NCBI GenBank assembly: GCA_023413135.1 | Contig: JAEZQK010000025.1 | Location: 1-57,691, forward strand | Direction of reading: 5' to 3' | Length of the DNA: 57,691 nucleotides | Source of the DNA: Bacillota bacterium | GTDB taxonomy: Bacteria > Bacillota > Clostridia > Christensenellales > Aristaeellaceae | Shown: positions 8,420 to 16,634 of the stretch, piece after piece | How positions within the stretch are numbered: the first letter of the stretch is position 1 | Layout: the number at the start of each line of letters is the position of its first letter | Translations under genes and position numbers: made by a program | Notes under the pieces: generated by a model | What the model was told of the DNA's origin: nothing | The model's database searches: none | The model's input: only the letters and a program-made list of their open reading frames with translations

Positions 8420-9619
8420 ATGCCGGTCATCGTCTGGAAAAACAGCCTGTACCGGCTGGCTTTGCCTTTTTGGGGACTGCGCGTTAAGGGGCATGCACAA
8501 AGCGGCGATACATCAATAGAAGAGAAAGATCTGCGGCAGCTCGAAACCATCTTCCGCCGCCACCATGTGGTGGGCGGCTGTTTGCAGTTGATCAAAAACG
8601 GATCGTTAGGCCCGCTGATCACCTATGGCTATTCCCGGCTTCCGAATGAAATGGTCACGGCTGGTACAGTTTTCCGGGCCGCCTCCATCACCAAGATGGT
8701 GACGGCGGTCGGAGCAATGATGCTTAACGAAAAGGGCATACTTGATCTTCAGGCACCTGTGGAAACGTATTTGCCTTTTTCTGTGCGGAATCCACGGTTT
8801 CAGGATGTGCCCATCCTTGTAAAGCATCTTCTGTCCCATACATCCGGCCTATGTGACGGCCCCGGCTACGAGCAGGCCCTTCGCTCCCCCGTTCCCCTTT
8901 CCACTCTTGTAGCAGATCCCCTAAATTATTTGAATGCCGCTCCAGGCCAGGCTTTCCGCTACAGCAATCTGGCCGCAGGCATGGTCGGCAGCTTGATGGA
9001 AAACGCCACCGGCCGCAGCCTGGAAGAGTTGATGCAGAAAATGGTGTTTGAACCGCTTGGCATTAAATGTACCTATACGTTGAAAAACCTGCCGGGTTTA
9101 AAGCATGCGGCGCACATTTACCGCGTGATGCCCGCCGGAGACGGACATCCCTTGTTTGATGCGGAAAAGCGGTATGAAACGGCCGATGATTTACATGAAC
9201 CTTCCCCCGAATACCATTACCTTCCGGCAGCCGGCAACCTGTTCGCCGACGCCGCAACTCTTGGGAAATTCGCATGCATGATGCTCAAGGGTGGAAGCCC
9301 GCTTTTGTCCGGGGAAAGCATTTCAAAAATGCAGACGCCCGTTGCATCCTATGGTAAAAATGCTCCCCACGCCTGGCATTGCCTGGGGTTGGTGGCTGTG
9401 GACGATCCTGCACTTCATGCAGGCCGTTTATATGGGCACCAAGGCTTTGCCTATGGCGCGGCAGAAGGCGTGTTTTATGAAAAATCCACCGGGAACGGTT
9501 TTGTATTCTTGAATAACGGCGCCAGCGAAGCGCGGCGCGGCCATCTGGCCTTGGTCAACCGTGATTTAATCCAATGGGCTCTTAGCCCGGACGGAGGTGC
9601 TGCATGGATGAAATCTTAA
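8420..9619 (+). CDS. Beta-lactamase-fold serine hydrolase
   Basis: 399 residues of the class C beta-lactamase/penicillin-binding-protein-like family (PF00144). The catalytic S-x-x-K is S89-I-T-K92, the Y-x-N element is Y181-S-N183, and the third element appears as G-H-Q-G at 339-342. I see no clear signal peptide, so it may be cytoplasmic. The family includes esterases, D-amino peptidases and beta-lactamases; the substrate cannot be inferred. AGAGGGGG precedes the ATG. It overlaps recX by 16 bases. Confidence 0.85.
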   Translation: MPVIVWKNSLYRLALPFWGLRVKGHAQSGDTSIEEKDLRQLETIFRRHHVVGGCLQLIKNGSLGPLITYGYSRLPNEMVTAGTVFRAASITKMVTAVGAMMLNEKGILDLQAPVETYLPFSVRNPRFQDVPILVKHLLSHTSGLCDGPGYEQALRSPVPLSTLVADPLNYLNAAPGQAFRYSNLAAGMVGSLMENATGRSLEELMQKMVFEPLGIKCTYTLKNLPGLKHAAHIYRVMPAGDGHPLFDAEKRYETADDLHEPSPEYHYLPAAGNLFADAATLGKFACMMLKGGSPLLSGESISKMQTPVASYGKNAPHAWHCLGLVAVDDPALHAGRLYGHQGFAYGAAEGVFYEKSTGNGFVFLNNGASEARRGHLALVNRDLIQWALSPDGGAAWMKS

Positions 9620-10224
9620 GCGCTCTCCGCCTGAAAGGGAAAGTAAGGATTACTGCTGATGGGAGGCCGGACCTCCTCATTCCTCTTTCCATTTTCCGCC
9701 ATTGCCCGCTTGCACAAGGGGATACTTTGGATTTGGACGTATATATTCAAAACCTGGCGCCTCTTTTGTACCGTCACGCTCTGGACCAGGCAGTGAAGTA
9801 CCTGACTATTCGTGCCCGCTCCCGCAAAGAGGTTGAAACAAAGCTCCGCTTATTTGGCTACCCTGATGATACTGTGAATATGGTGCTCTACAAATTGGAA
9901 AAAACAGGGGTTCTGAACGATTCAAATTTTGCCAGGCAATGGACACAAGCCCGCTGCGAAAAGGGCTTAGGAAAAAAGAACATTGCCAGGGATTTACACC
10001 AAAAGGGAATTTCTCCTGAAACAGCCCAAATGGCTCTTCATGATGTAGATGAAGAAAAACAACTGGAAAAGGCTAAGGAGTTGGTAGTAAAATGGTTACC
10101 CCGGTATCGGGGCGAGGAAAGTTTCGATGCTGCCAGAAAACTTGTGCAGGCCCTCATCCGCAGGGGATATGATTGGGAGATTGCCAAGATTGCAGTTGGT
10201 TTAGCAAATGAGAGAGACGGATAA
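9604..10224 (+). CDS. recX: Regulatory protein RecX
   Basis: 206 residues of repeated three-helix units, with the RecX patterns R-S-R-K-E-V-E-T-K-L, L-N-D-S-N-F-A-R-Q-W-T-Q-A-R, G-K-K-N-I-A-R-D-L-H-Q-K-G-I and a last unit rich in Arg/Lys. RecX modulates RecA filaments during recombination and the SOS response. The ATG overlaps the preceding hydrolase and is preceded by CGGAGG inside that gene. recA is not in the window. Confidence 0.9.
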   Translation: MDEILSALRLKGKVRITADGRPDLLIPLSIFRHCPLAQGDTLDLDVYIQNLAPLLYRHALDQAVKYLTIRARSRKEVETKLRLFGYPDDTVNMVLYKLEKTGVLNDSNFARQWTQARCEKGLGKKNIARDLHQKGISPETAQMALHDVDEEKQLEKAKELVVKWLPRYRGEESFDAARKLVQALIRRGYDWEIAKIAVGLANERDG

Positions 10225-10267
10225 ATAAAGCCGCTACCCCATACATGCATGGGATGGCGGCTTATTT
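10223..10267. terminator. Bidirectional terminator, recX / hydA
   Basis: A long imperfect inverted repeat lies between the convergent recX and hydrogenase genes. The outer arms are AAGCCGC and GCGGCTT with A/T-rich flanks on both sides, and an inner arm pairs CCCAT with ATGGG. It gives a T-rich tail in either direction. Confidence 0.85.
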
Positions 10268-10276
10268 CGTTACAAG

Positions 10277-12031
10277 CTATCTGCTGTACTTGGGCCTAGC
10301 CTGATAGTGGGTATGCAAAATCTCATGTGCTTTGTGGCTATTGGGCTTTTCCAAAAACTCCTCATACAGCTTTTGGACACCCTTGTTCTCATGGCTCTTG
10401 CGCAAGCTCTTGTCCTTGTCCTCGCCATACAGCGCGGCGGCGCGTAGCGCACCGGGATTCACATCCATGCGCTTTTGCGCGGACACGATAGGCTGGCCAC
10501 CGCCTAAGACGCAGCCGCCCGGGCAGCCCATGACCTCGATGAAGTGATACGTCTTTTCGCCGCTGCGCACGCTTTCCAGCACCTTGGCGGCATTGGCGGT
10601 GCCGTGGGCCACGGCCACACGTAGAGGAATATCCCCCACCTGAATAGTGGCTTCCTTCACACCGGCAAAACCTCGGACCTGCTCGAACTCCACCTTAGGC
10701 AGTTCTTTGCCTGTGACAACTTCATAGGCGGTGCGCAGCGCCGCTTCCATCACGCCGCCGGTAGCGCCGAAGATAACGCTGGCCCCTGTGCTCTCACCCA
10801 GAAGATCATCAAATTCTTCATCCGGCAAACTCGCGAAATCGATACCGGCTTCCTTAATCATCCTGGCCAGCTCCCTTGTGGTGATCACCGCGTCCACATC
10901 CGGGTATCCGGCAGCGGAAAGCTCCGGCCTGTCGGCCTCAAACTTTTTGGCGGTACAAGGCATGACGGATACTACGGCGATGTCTCCGGCGTCGATGCCG
11001 GCCTTCTTGGCGTAGTAGGTCTTGATCACGGCACCCAGCATTTCATGGGGAGACTTGCAGGAGGACAGATTGGGGATGAAATCCGGATAATAATGCTCGC
11101 AATACTTGATCCAGCCGGGAGAGCAGGAGGTGATCATAGGCAGAACGCCGCCATTGTTCAAGCGTCCCAGCAGTTCGGTGGCTTCCTCCATGATGGTCAG
11201 GTCGGCGGCAAAATCGGTATCGAATACCTTGGCAAAACCCAGGCGGCGCAAGGCGGACACCATTTTCCCGGTAACACGGGTGCCGATTTCCATGCCGAAT
11301 TCCTCGCCCAGCGCGGCGCGGACGGCAGGGGCGGGCTGCACCACCACATGCCTTTTGGGGTTATTGAGAAGCTTCCATACCAAATCGGTTTCGTCTTTTT
11401 CCCGGAGCGCTCCCACTGGGCAGGCGGCGATGCACTGGCCGCAGTTGATGCAGGCCATTTCGCCGAGCTTCATTTCCCACGGCGGCTCAATGGCCGTTTC
11501 AAAGCCACGGTTCACCGCGCCAATGACTCCTACATCCTGCGCTTTGGAACAAGCGGCTACGCAGCGCCGGCAGAGCACGCACTTGTTGTTGTCACGGACG
11601 ATGGAGGGCGAAAAATCATCCACGTCATAGCTAATCCTCTTGCCTTCAAACCGGCTTCCGTCTTCCACGCCCAGTTCACGGCAAAGCGTCTGCAGTTCGC
11701 AGTTCTGGCTTCGCACGCAGGACAGGCACTTCTTGTCATGGGTGCTCAAAATCAGCTCCAGGTTGAGTTTTCTGGCCTCGCGAACGGCGGGAGTGTTGGT
11801 CTTGACCACCATATCAGGGGCCACAGGCAGCACACAGGCCGCCTGCAGGGAACGGGTGCCCGTATCCACCACGCAGATACGGCAAGCGCCGATTTCGTTT
11901 ATGCCTTTGAGATAACACAACGTAGGGATATTTACGTGCGCCTTCCTGGCAGCTTCCAAGACGGTGGTTCCGGCCGGGACTTCCACCTTCACGCCATCGA
12001 TGGTCAGCGAAACAAGTTGTTCCATGTTCAA
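10277..12031 (-). CDS. hndD: NAD-linked [FeFe]-hydrogenase catalytic subunit (HydA/HndD)
   Basis: 584 residues. In order: an N-terminal [2Fe-2S] domain (C39, C50, C53, C66), the His-ligated [4Fe-4S] motif H98-x3-C102-x2-C105-x5-C111, two ferredoxin-type [4Fe-4S] motifs (C151 to C161 and C194 to C204), the H-cluster domain and a C-terminal small-subunit domain. H-cluster loops are T301-S-C-S-P-G-W, S-V-M-P-C-T-A-K-K and E-V-M-G-C-P-G-G-C-V-L-G-G-G-Q-P. The first has Ser where many hydrogenases have a second Cys. With HndC and HndA it should form an NAD(H)/ferredoxin-coupled, possibly electron-bifurcating complex. Confidence 0.93.
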   Translation of the reverse strand: MNMEQLVSLTIDGVKVEVPAGTTVLEAARKAHVNIPTLCYLKGINEIGACRICVVDTGTRSLQAACVLPVAPDMVVKTNTPAVREARKLNLELILSTHDKKCLSCVRSQNCELQTLCRELGVEDGSRFEGKRISYDVDDFSPSIVRDNNKCVLCRRCVAACSKAQDVGVIGAVNRGFETAIEPPWEMKLGEMACINCGQCIAACPVGALREKDETDLVWKLLNNPKRHVVVQPAPAVRAALGEEFGMEIGTRVTGKMVSALRRLGFAKVFDTDFAADLTIMEEATELLGRLNNGGVLPMITSCSPGWIKYCEHYYPDFIPNLSSCKSPHEMLGAVIKTYYAKKAGIDAGDIAVVSVMPCTAKKFEADRPELSAAGYPDVDAVITTRELARMIKEAGIDFASLPDEEFDDLLGESTGASVIFGATGGVMEAALRTAYEVVTGKELPKVEFEQVRGFAGVKEATIQVGDIPLRVAVAHGTANAAKVLESVRSGEKTYHFIEVMGCPGGCVLGGGQPIVSAQKRMDVNPGALRAAALYGEDKDKSLRKSHENKGVQKLYEEFLEKPNSHKAHEILHTHYQARPKYSR

Positions 12032-12044
12032 TTCCTCCCCGCCG

Positions 12045-13841
12045 TCAATTCTTCACAATGGCGCCAAAGCGGCACTTTTCCATGCAGGCGCCACACTTTA
12101 AGCACTTTTGTGTATCCACCACATGCTGCTTGCGCACCTCGCCCGTTATGGCACCCGCCGGGCAGACCTTGGCACACAGCGTGCAACCACGGCACTTATC
12201 GGTGATAACGAAGCTTAAAAGCGCTTGGCAGTGATGGGCAGGGCACCGTTTTTCCTTGATATGGGCCTCGTATTCGCTGCGGAAATACTTCAAGGTGGAG
12301 AGGATGGGGTTGGGGGCCGACTGGCCCAGGCCGCAAAGCGCCGTGGCCTTGATGTTCCTGGCCAGCGTCTCCAGCTTATCAATATCCTCCATTTCGCCCT
12401 TGCCTTCCACAATGCGCTCCAGTATCTCCAGCATGCGCTTTGTGCCGATGCGGCACGGGGTGCACTTGCCGCAGCTTTCATCCACGGTAAAGTCCAGGAA
12501 ATAGCGGGCGATGTCCACCATGCAATCGTCTTCATCCAGCACGATCATACCGCCGGAACCCATCATGGAACCGATAGCCGTCAGCGTATCGTACTCGATG
12601 GAAATGTCCAGGTGCTCTGATGGGATGCAGCCGCCGGAGGGGCCGCCTGTCTGCACGGCTTTGTACTGCTTTCCGCCGGGAATTCCCCCGCCGATATCAT
12701 AAATGATCTCACGCAGCGGTGTGCCCATGGGCACTTCCACCAAGCCGGTATTGTTGATTTTGCCACCCAGCGCAAACACCTTGGTACCCTTGGATTTCTC
12801 CGTGCCGATGCTGCTGAACCAGTCCGCGCCATTTAAGATGATCTGCGGAATGTTGGCGTAGGTTTCCACGTTGTTCAAATTGGTGGGCTTGCCAAAGATG
12901 CCTTTCACCGCCGGGAAAGGCGGGCGGGGCCGCGGTTCGCCGCGCTTGCCCTCGACGGAAGCCATCAAAGCCGTTTCCTCACCGCAAACGAAAGCGCCCG
13001 CGCCAAGGCGGATATGCAGATCAAAAGAAAAGTCCGTATCGAAAATGTTCTTGCCCAAGAGGCCATATTCCCTGGCCTGGTCGATAGCGATGGCCAGGCG
13101 CTTGACCGCGATGGGATACTCCGCCCGGACGTAAATATAGCCTTCCGAAGCACCGATGGCATAGCCCGCGATGGCCATGGCTTCGATCACGCTGTGGGGA
13201 TCGCCTTCCAAAACGGAACGGTCCATAAACGCGCCTGGGTCGCCCTCGTCGGCGTTGCAGGCCACGTATTTCTGATCGGCCTGGCTCTGGTAAGTGAACT
13301 TCCATTTCATACCTGTGGAAAAGCCCGCGCCGCCGCGGCCGCGCAGCCCGCTTTTGATGACTTCATCGATAACCTGCTCCCTGGTCATCTCCGTAAGCAC
13401 CTTGCCCAGCGCCTTATAGCCGTCAAAAGCAATATATTCATCAATATTTTCGGGATCGATCACGCCGCAGTTGCGCAGGGCAAGGCGCTTTTGTTTTTTG
13501 TAAAAGCCTATTTCCTCCAGCGACTTAGTAACGCTGCTTTCCTGAGTGGCGTGGTCCACGTACACCAGGTGCTGCACCTTGCGGCCCTTAAGCAGGTGCT
13601 CGCTGACGATTTCGTCCACATCCTCGGCCTTCACCCGGCTATAGAAGGTTCCCTCCGGGTAGACGATTACCACCGGGCCAGCCTCGCACAGGCCGAAGCA
13701 GCCGGTGCGGACCATTTTGATTTCCTTTTCCAGGCCGTGTTCCTTCAGCTTCTCCTCAAACCGCTTGAGCAATTCGCCGGAACCGGAAGCGGTGCAGCCG
13801 GTTCCGCCGCAGACAAGCACGTGGGCGCGATATAATTCCAT
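12045..13841 (-). CDS. hndC: NAD-binding hydrogenase subunit (HydB/HndC, NuoF-like)
   Basis: 598 residues. An N-terminal thioredoxin-like [2Fe-2S] domain (C11, C16, then C-F-G-L-C) precedes the NuoF core with the FMN/NADH loop G-L-R-G-R-G-G-A-G-F, N-A-D-E-G-D-P-G-A-F, and the [4Fe-4S] motif E-S-C-G-K-C-T-P-C-R. The C-terminus carries two ferredoxin-type [4Fe-4S] clusters (C-R-G-C-T-L-C and C-L-K-C-G-A-C). This is the NAD(H)-reacting, FMN-bearing subunit of the trimeric hydrogenase. GGAGGAGG precedes the ATG, and the gene ends 13 bases before hndD. Confidence 0.94.
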   Translation of the reverse strand: MELYRAHVLVCGGTGCTASGSGELLKRFEEKLKEHGLEKEIKMVRTGCFGLCEAGPVVIVYPEGTFYSRVKAEDVDEIVSEHLLKGRKVQHLVYVDHATQESSVTKSLEEIGFYKKQKRLALRNCGVIDPENIDEYIAFDGYKALGKVLTEMTREQVIDEVIKSGLRGRGGAGFSTGMKWKFTYQSQADQKYVACNADEGDPGAFMDRSVLEGDPHSVIEAMAIAGYAIGASEGYIYVRAEYPIAVKRLAIAIDQAREYGLLGKNIFDTDFSFDLHIRLGAGAFVCGEETALMASVEGKRGEPRPRPPFPAVKGIFGKPTNLNNVETYANIPQIILNGADWFSSIGTEKSKGTKVFALGGKINNTGLVEVPMGTPLREIIYDIGGGIPGGKQYKAVQTGGPSGGCIPSEHLDISIEYDTLTAIGSMMGSGGMIVLDEDDCMVDIARYFLDFTVDESCGKCTPCRIGTKRMLEILERIVEGKGEMEDIDKLETLARNIKATALCGLGQSAPNPILSTLKYFRSEYEAHIKEKRCPAHHCQALLSFVITDKCRGCTLCAKVCPAGAITGEVRKQHVVDTQKCLKCGACMEKCRFGAIVKN

Positions 13842-13862
13842 ATTTCTTCCTCCTCCGGCCGT

Positions 13863-14240
13863 TTATCGGGCGTCTTCCGCCGCGCCGATGGAATAGTCAT
13901 CCACCGCGCGGCCATTGACGATGTGTTCCGCCACGATGCGGCCCACCATCTCCGGCTTGACTTTCACATACGTTACCTTTTCCTGACCAGGGATGATCAC
14001 ATCCACCATGGGCTCCAAACGGCACATGCCGATGCAGCCGGTTTGGGAGACTGTCACATGATTGAGGTTCCTGCGTTTGAGCTCCTCCACAAAGGCCAGC
14101 ATCACAGGCCGGGCCCCCGCGGCGATGCCGCAGGTGGCCATGCCGACCACCACGCGGACGGCATCCTTTTCTTCTTTGCGCAGCAAGACTTTGTCCAGCG
14201 TCCGCTGCCGGATGGCTTCCAGTTCAGCGATGGATTTCAT
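13863..14240 (-). CDS. hndB: (2Fe-2S) ferredoxin-like protein, HndB type
   Basis: 125 residues with a thioredoxin-like [2Fe-2S] fold: A-T-C-G-I-A-A-G near residue 38 and Q-T-G-C-I-G-M-C near 74. Such HndB proteins accompany HndA, HndC and HndD in Desulfovibrio- and Clostridia-type NAD(P)-linked hydrogenase operons. The ATG at 14240 has GGAGGG eight bases upstream; a start five codons earlier lacks one. It overlaps the preceding ATPase gene by 17 bases, implying coupled translation. Confidence 0.82.
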   Translation of the reverse strand: MKSIAELEAIRQRTLDKVLLRKEEKDAVRVVVGMATCGIAAGARPVMLAFVEELKRRNLNHVTVSQTGCIGMCRLEPMVDVIIPGQEKVTYVKVKPEMVGRIVAEHIVNGRAVDDYSIGAAEDAR

Positions 14241-14790
14241 AATCCGTCCCTCCAAAGACTTGTTGGATTTCTTCCTTCAATGAGGCCTGCATCCAGGCGA
14301 TAACCTCCGGCTCGGTAAGCTTTACTCCCTGCAATTTTTCCCGCATGAGGCGGGTATCCAGGGAAGCCTCCCCGCGGGGAGCAGTCAAGCTGAAAGCAAA
14401 ATCAGGCTTTTGGGGGCATGCAATCACCAGCGCCAGGATGGATTCCGCTACATCGCCCATGGGCAAACAATCGATGTGGTCCGTGTAGAAGACGGCGGTG
14501 ACTTTCGTTCCTTTGCCCGGCTTACTGTCAATCGTGACATCTCCGCCCGTTCTCCTGGCGTTTTCCGTTAAAAGCGGCAATCCCAGGCCCACTCTCCGTG
14601 ACTTTCTGGTGGTGGCGAAAGGGTTTTGCACCCGGCTCATAAGCTCATGGCCCATGCCACAGCCGTCGTCCTCCACCACAAGGGTTAAAGTTCCTTTTTC
14701 ATCCAGCGTCATGCGGATTTGTATAAGCGCCGCCTGCGCCCTCAAGCTATTTTGCACGATATCCATCAGGTGCAGCGATATATCCCGCAT
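14224..14790 (-). CDS. GHKL (HATPase_c) ATP-binding protein in the hydrogenase operon
   Basis: 188 residues. The ATP-binding Bergerat fold is visible: N-box (D-I-V-Q-N-S-L-R-A), G1 box (V-E-D-D-G-C-G-M), a lid region with P-F-A-T-T-R and G2 box (G-L-G-L-P-L-L). No dimerisation/His-phosphotransfer domain, PAS domain or membrane segment is present. Residues after about 110 form a small extra domain ending in an acidic helix. Such ATPases recur inside clostridial hydrogenase operons, but their role is not established to my knowledge. The start lies directly after hndA. Confidence 0.8.
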   Translation of the reverse strand: MRDISLHLMDIVQNSLRAQAALIQIRMTLDEKGTLTLVVEDDGCGMGHELMSRVQNPFATTRKSRRVGLGLPLLTENARRTGGDVTIDSKPGKGTKVTAVFYTDHIDCLPMGDVAESILALVIACPQKPDFAFSLTAPRGEASLDTRLMREKLQGVKLTEPEVIAWMQASLKEEIQQVFGGTDYEIHR

Positions 14791-14792
14791 GA

Positions 14793-15260
14793 TTAAGCCC
14801 TGTATTTGTCCAGAATGGCTGGAATTTCGTCAGGCGTCAGCCTTCCGTACACCTCATCGTTGATCATCATTACCGGGGCCAGTCCGCACGCGCCCAGGCA
14901 ACGGGTAGCCTGCAACGTGAATTTCCCATCCGGGCTGGTCTTGCCTACGCGGATTTTCAATTCATCCTGCACCTTATCCAGTACTTTTTGGGAACCCTTG
15001 ACATAGCAGGCAGTACCCAGGCATACACCAATCACGTATTCTCCCCTGGGCTGCAGGGAAAATTGGGAGTAAAACGTGGTAACGCCATATACCTCGCTGA
15101 GAGTCGTGCCCAAACCATCCGCGATGATCTGCTGCACATCCATGGGAACACAGCCAAATATCTCCTGCGCTTCCTGCAAAACCGGCATCAAGGCGCCCTT
15201 TTCCTCTTGATGCGCCGCAATCACTTGCGTAAGCTTTGCATACTTTTCCGTCAGTTCGGG
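14793..15260 (-). CDS. hndA: Hydrogenase NuoE-like subunit (HydC/HndA)
   Basis: 155 residues of the complex I 24-kDa (NuoE) family. The [2Fe-2S] Cys pattern is C-L-G-T-A-C and C-L-G-A-C-G, with the typical G-V-T-T-F-Y-S-Q-F. It passes electrons between the NuoF-like and HydA subunits. I place the start at 15260 because a strong AAGGAGGT lies ten bases upstream. An in-frame ATG at 15311 would put the first codons inside the hairpin at 15299-15322 and has no ribosome site. First gene of the catalytic hydrogenase operon. Confidence 0.9.
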   Translation of the reverse strand, partial: PELTEKYAKLTQVIAAHQEEKGALMPVLQEAQEIFGCVPMDVQQIIADGLGTTLSEVYGVTTFYSQFSLQPRGEYVIGVCLGTACYVKGSQKVLDKVQDELKIRVGKTSPDGKFTLQATRCLGACGLAPVMMINDEVYGRLTPDEIPAILDKYRA

Positions 15261-15298
15261 CATGTGGGGTGCGACCTCCTTCATTCTTTGCACAAGCC

Positions 15299-15322
15299 AG
15301 CGTGGCGCCATTGCGCCACGCT
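15299..15322. promoter_or_regulatory. Perfect hairpin at the predicted 5' end of the hnd mRNA
   Basis: AGCGTGGCGC and GCGCCACGCT form a perfect 10-bp inverted repeat around a 4-base loop. It lacks a T-run, so it is not a terminator. From the promoter at 15330-15358 transcription should begin at about 15323, so the RNA would start with this stem-loop, about 40 bases ahead of the hndA start codon. A 5' stabilising hairpin or a protein/DNA operator are both possible. Confidence 0.7.
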
Positions 15323-15329
15323 TGTAGAT

Positions 15330-15358
15330 ATTTTAACATACTTCTAAGCAAATTGCAC
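15330..15358 (-). promoter_or_regulatory. Probable promoter of the hnd hydrogenase operon
   Basis: On the minus strand GTGCAA (15353-15358) and TAAAAT (15330-15335) are 17 bases apart, and an extended -10 TG lies one base before TAAAAT. The -35 match is weak. The surrounding 150 bases are markedly AT-rich compared with the genes. Confidence 0.5.
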
Positions 15359-15450
15359 GTCCAAAACAATGCAAAAACAGCCTATTTGACAAAAAATGCG
15401 CAATTAAAAAAAGTTCGTGGAAAGCCCACAAACCGATACAATATAAATTA

Positions 15451-15464
15451 GTTAAAATTTTAAC
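15451..15464. promoter_or_regulatory. rex_site: Rex-operator-like palindrome upstream of hnd operon
   Basis: GTTAAAATTTTAAC is a perfect 14-bp palindrome. It matches the core of the known Rex operator (TTGTTAA-N4-TTAACAA), departing only at the outermost bases. Rex is the NADH/NAD+-sensing repressor that often controls fermentative and hydrogenase genes in Clostridia. The site is about 93 bp upstream of the -35 proposed here, farther than usual, so a second promoter nearer to it, or another regulator, is possible. No rex gene is in the window. Confidence 0.5.
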
Positions 15465-15493
15465 GTTTCCTGGATTGCTTACATACATCTTAC

Positions 15494-16192
15494 CTATTTA
15501 TAACCTAATGCTTTCATAATCCCTGAAGGCGACGCTTCTACCACTTCCAAACCATATGCTGCTTCGGAAATATCTTCCAACTCATGGGCATCTGAAGTAT
15601 GCAATACGATTTTCCCCCGGAGGACGTCTTTTAATACAGGCAATTGAGGCGATACTTCCAGAGCGGGAAAATAAACGTCATCAGGTAAAAAACCAAGGTT
15701 CGTGAGCAGTCCACTAAAGCCGCGGTTGATATGGGCAGGCACTGCCAATCCACCAAAACGTTTGATTTCATGCACTGCCTGATAAAGGGTAAGATCGGTG
15801 GCGGAGATAAGCAAACGGCGCTCCACATAAGTGACTTCATCCCGCTCGTTCATGACCTGCTGCTCACCGAACAAGCGCGGATCATTTTGTATATCAGGAA
15901 GATGGCCATAAAGTAACTCCCCCATCGCCAAGGCTTGTTCCATGGTGGAAAAAAAAGCCAGCAGGTGGACTTCCTCGCGGGTGGTAATTTCCATGCCAGG
16001 CAGCAGCACAAGGCCATTGGCCTTGGCTGCTGCCTGTATGGCTGGCAGATTTTTTGCAGAATTGTGGTCTGTGACGGCAATGGCGTGAAGCCCTTTGATT
16101 TTTGCCATGGCACAGATGTTAAGTGGCGTCATGTCGTTATTGCAGCAGGGTGACAGGCAGGAATGGATGTGCAGGTCAGTAAAGATGTTCAT
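15494..16192 (-). CDS. PHP-domain phosphoesterase-like protein
   Basis: 232 residues of the PHP superfamily. Metal-binding motifs are visible: D-L-H-I-H-S at the N-terminus, V-T-D-H-N-S near residue 41, P-G-M-E-I-T-T near 66, P-A-H-I-N near 158 and H-T-S-D-A-H-E near 199. These ligate two or three metals in phosphatases and nucleases such as RNase AM-type enzymes. It follows a DRTGG gene by four bases and precedes the hydrogenase operon. Association of PHP genes with hydrogenase clusters recurs in Clostridia; the substrate is unknown. Confidence 0.82.
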   Translation of the reverse strand: MNIFTDLHIHSCLSPCCNNDMTPLNICAMAKIKGLHAIAVTDHNSAKNLPAIQAAAKANGLVLLPGMEITTREEVHLLAFFSTMEQALAMGELLYGHLPDIQNDPRLFGEQQVMNERDEVTYVERRLLISATDLTLYQAVHEIKRFGGLAVPAHINRGFSGLLTNLGFLPDDVYFPALEVSPQLPVLKDVLRGKIVLHTSDAHELEDISEAAYGLEVVEASPSGIMKALGYK

Positions 16193-16196
16193 ACGC

Positions 16197-16544
16197 CTAC
16201 CTTGCGGAAGCGGGAATGCCCGCGGCAGCCATTTCCCCGCATAGCTGATAGGCCGTCTTCCGGCTTTTCAGCACCGGGATGTTTTCGCTTTTCGCCTTTT
16301 CGATCGAGTTTTCTTCCATGTTGATGTCCTCGGGCAAAACGATGCAGGAAAACTCCATCAGCACCGCCACGGCGATGACATTCAAATGCGTCTGCACGGT
16401 GATCCAGGCCGTTTTCGGCGCGCCGTGCGCCATAACCCAGCTTAGCAGATCGCATACATACCCGCAGGATACCTCCCCCGCAAGCGAAACGCCCGGGGTA
16501 AGGTTCTTTGCATCCAGAATATCCATCAGTTGAGCCACCGTCAT
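16197..16544 (-). CDS. DRTGG-domain-like protein, second copy
   Basis: 115 residues with the fold pattern seen in DRTGG/HPr-kinase N-terminal-like domains: M-T-V-A-Q-L-M-D-I-L at the start, a central strand-helix-strand, and K-S-R-K-T-A-Y-Q-L-C-G-E at the C-terminus. The C-terminal helix resembles that of the paralogue at 18834-19202 (S-T-A-K-T-A-Y-T-A-C-G). These stand-alone domains probably bind a small ligand or nucleotide; the role is unknown. It is four bases from the PHP gene. Confidence 0.65.
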   Translation of the reverse strand: MTVAQLMDILDAKNLTPGVSLAGEVSCGYVCDLLSWVMAHGAPKTAWITVQTHLNVIAVAVLMEFSCIVLPEDINMEENSIEKAKSENIPVLKSRKTAYQLCGEMAAAGIPASAR

Positions 16545-16634
16545 AAGCGTGCCTCCCGTCAGGGGTGTACTTTTTTACAAGGCCTATCACACAAAAGAGC
16601 CAACGCAAAGAAGACGAATCTCTCCTAAGACTCT

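Noticed and set aside
10300..13900. Long plus-strand open frames opposite the hydrogenase genes (for example 11045-12205 and 13014-13835)
   Set aside because: They are complements of strongly conserved minus-strand genes, His/Gln-rich from codon mirroring, and lack ribosome sites.
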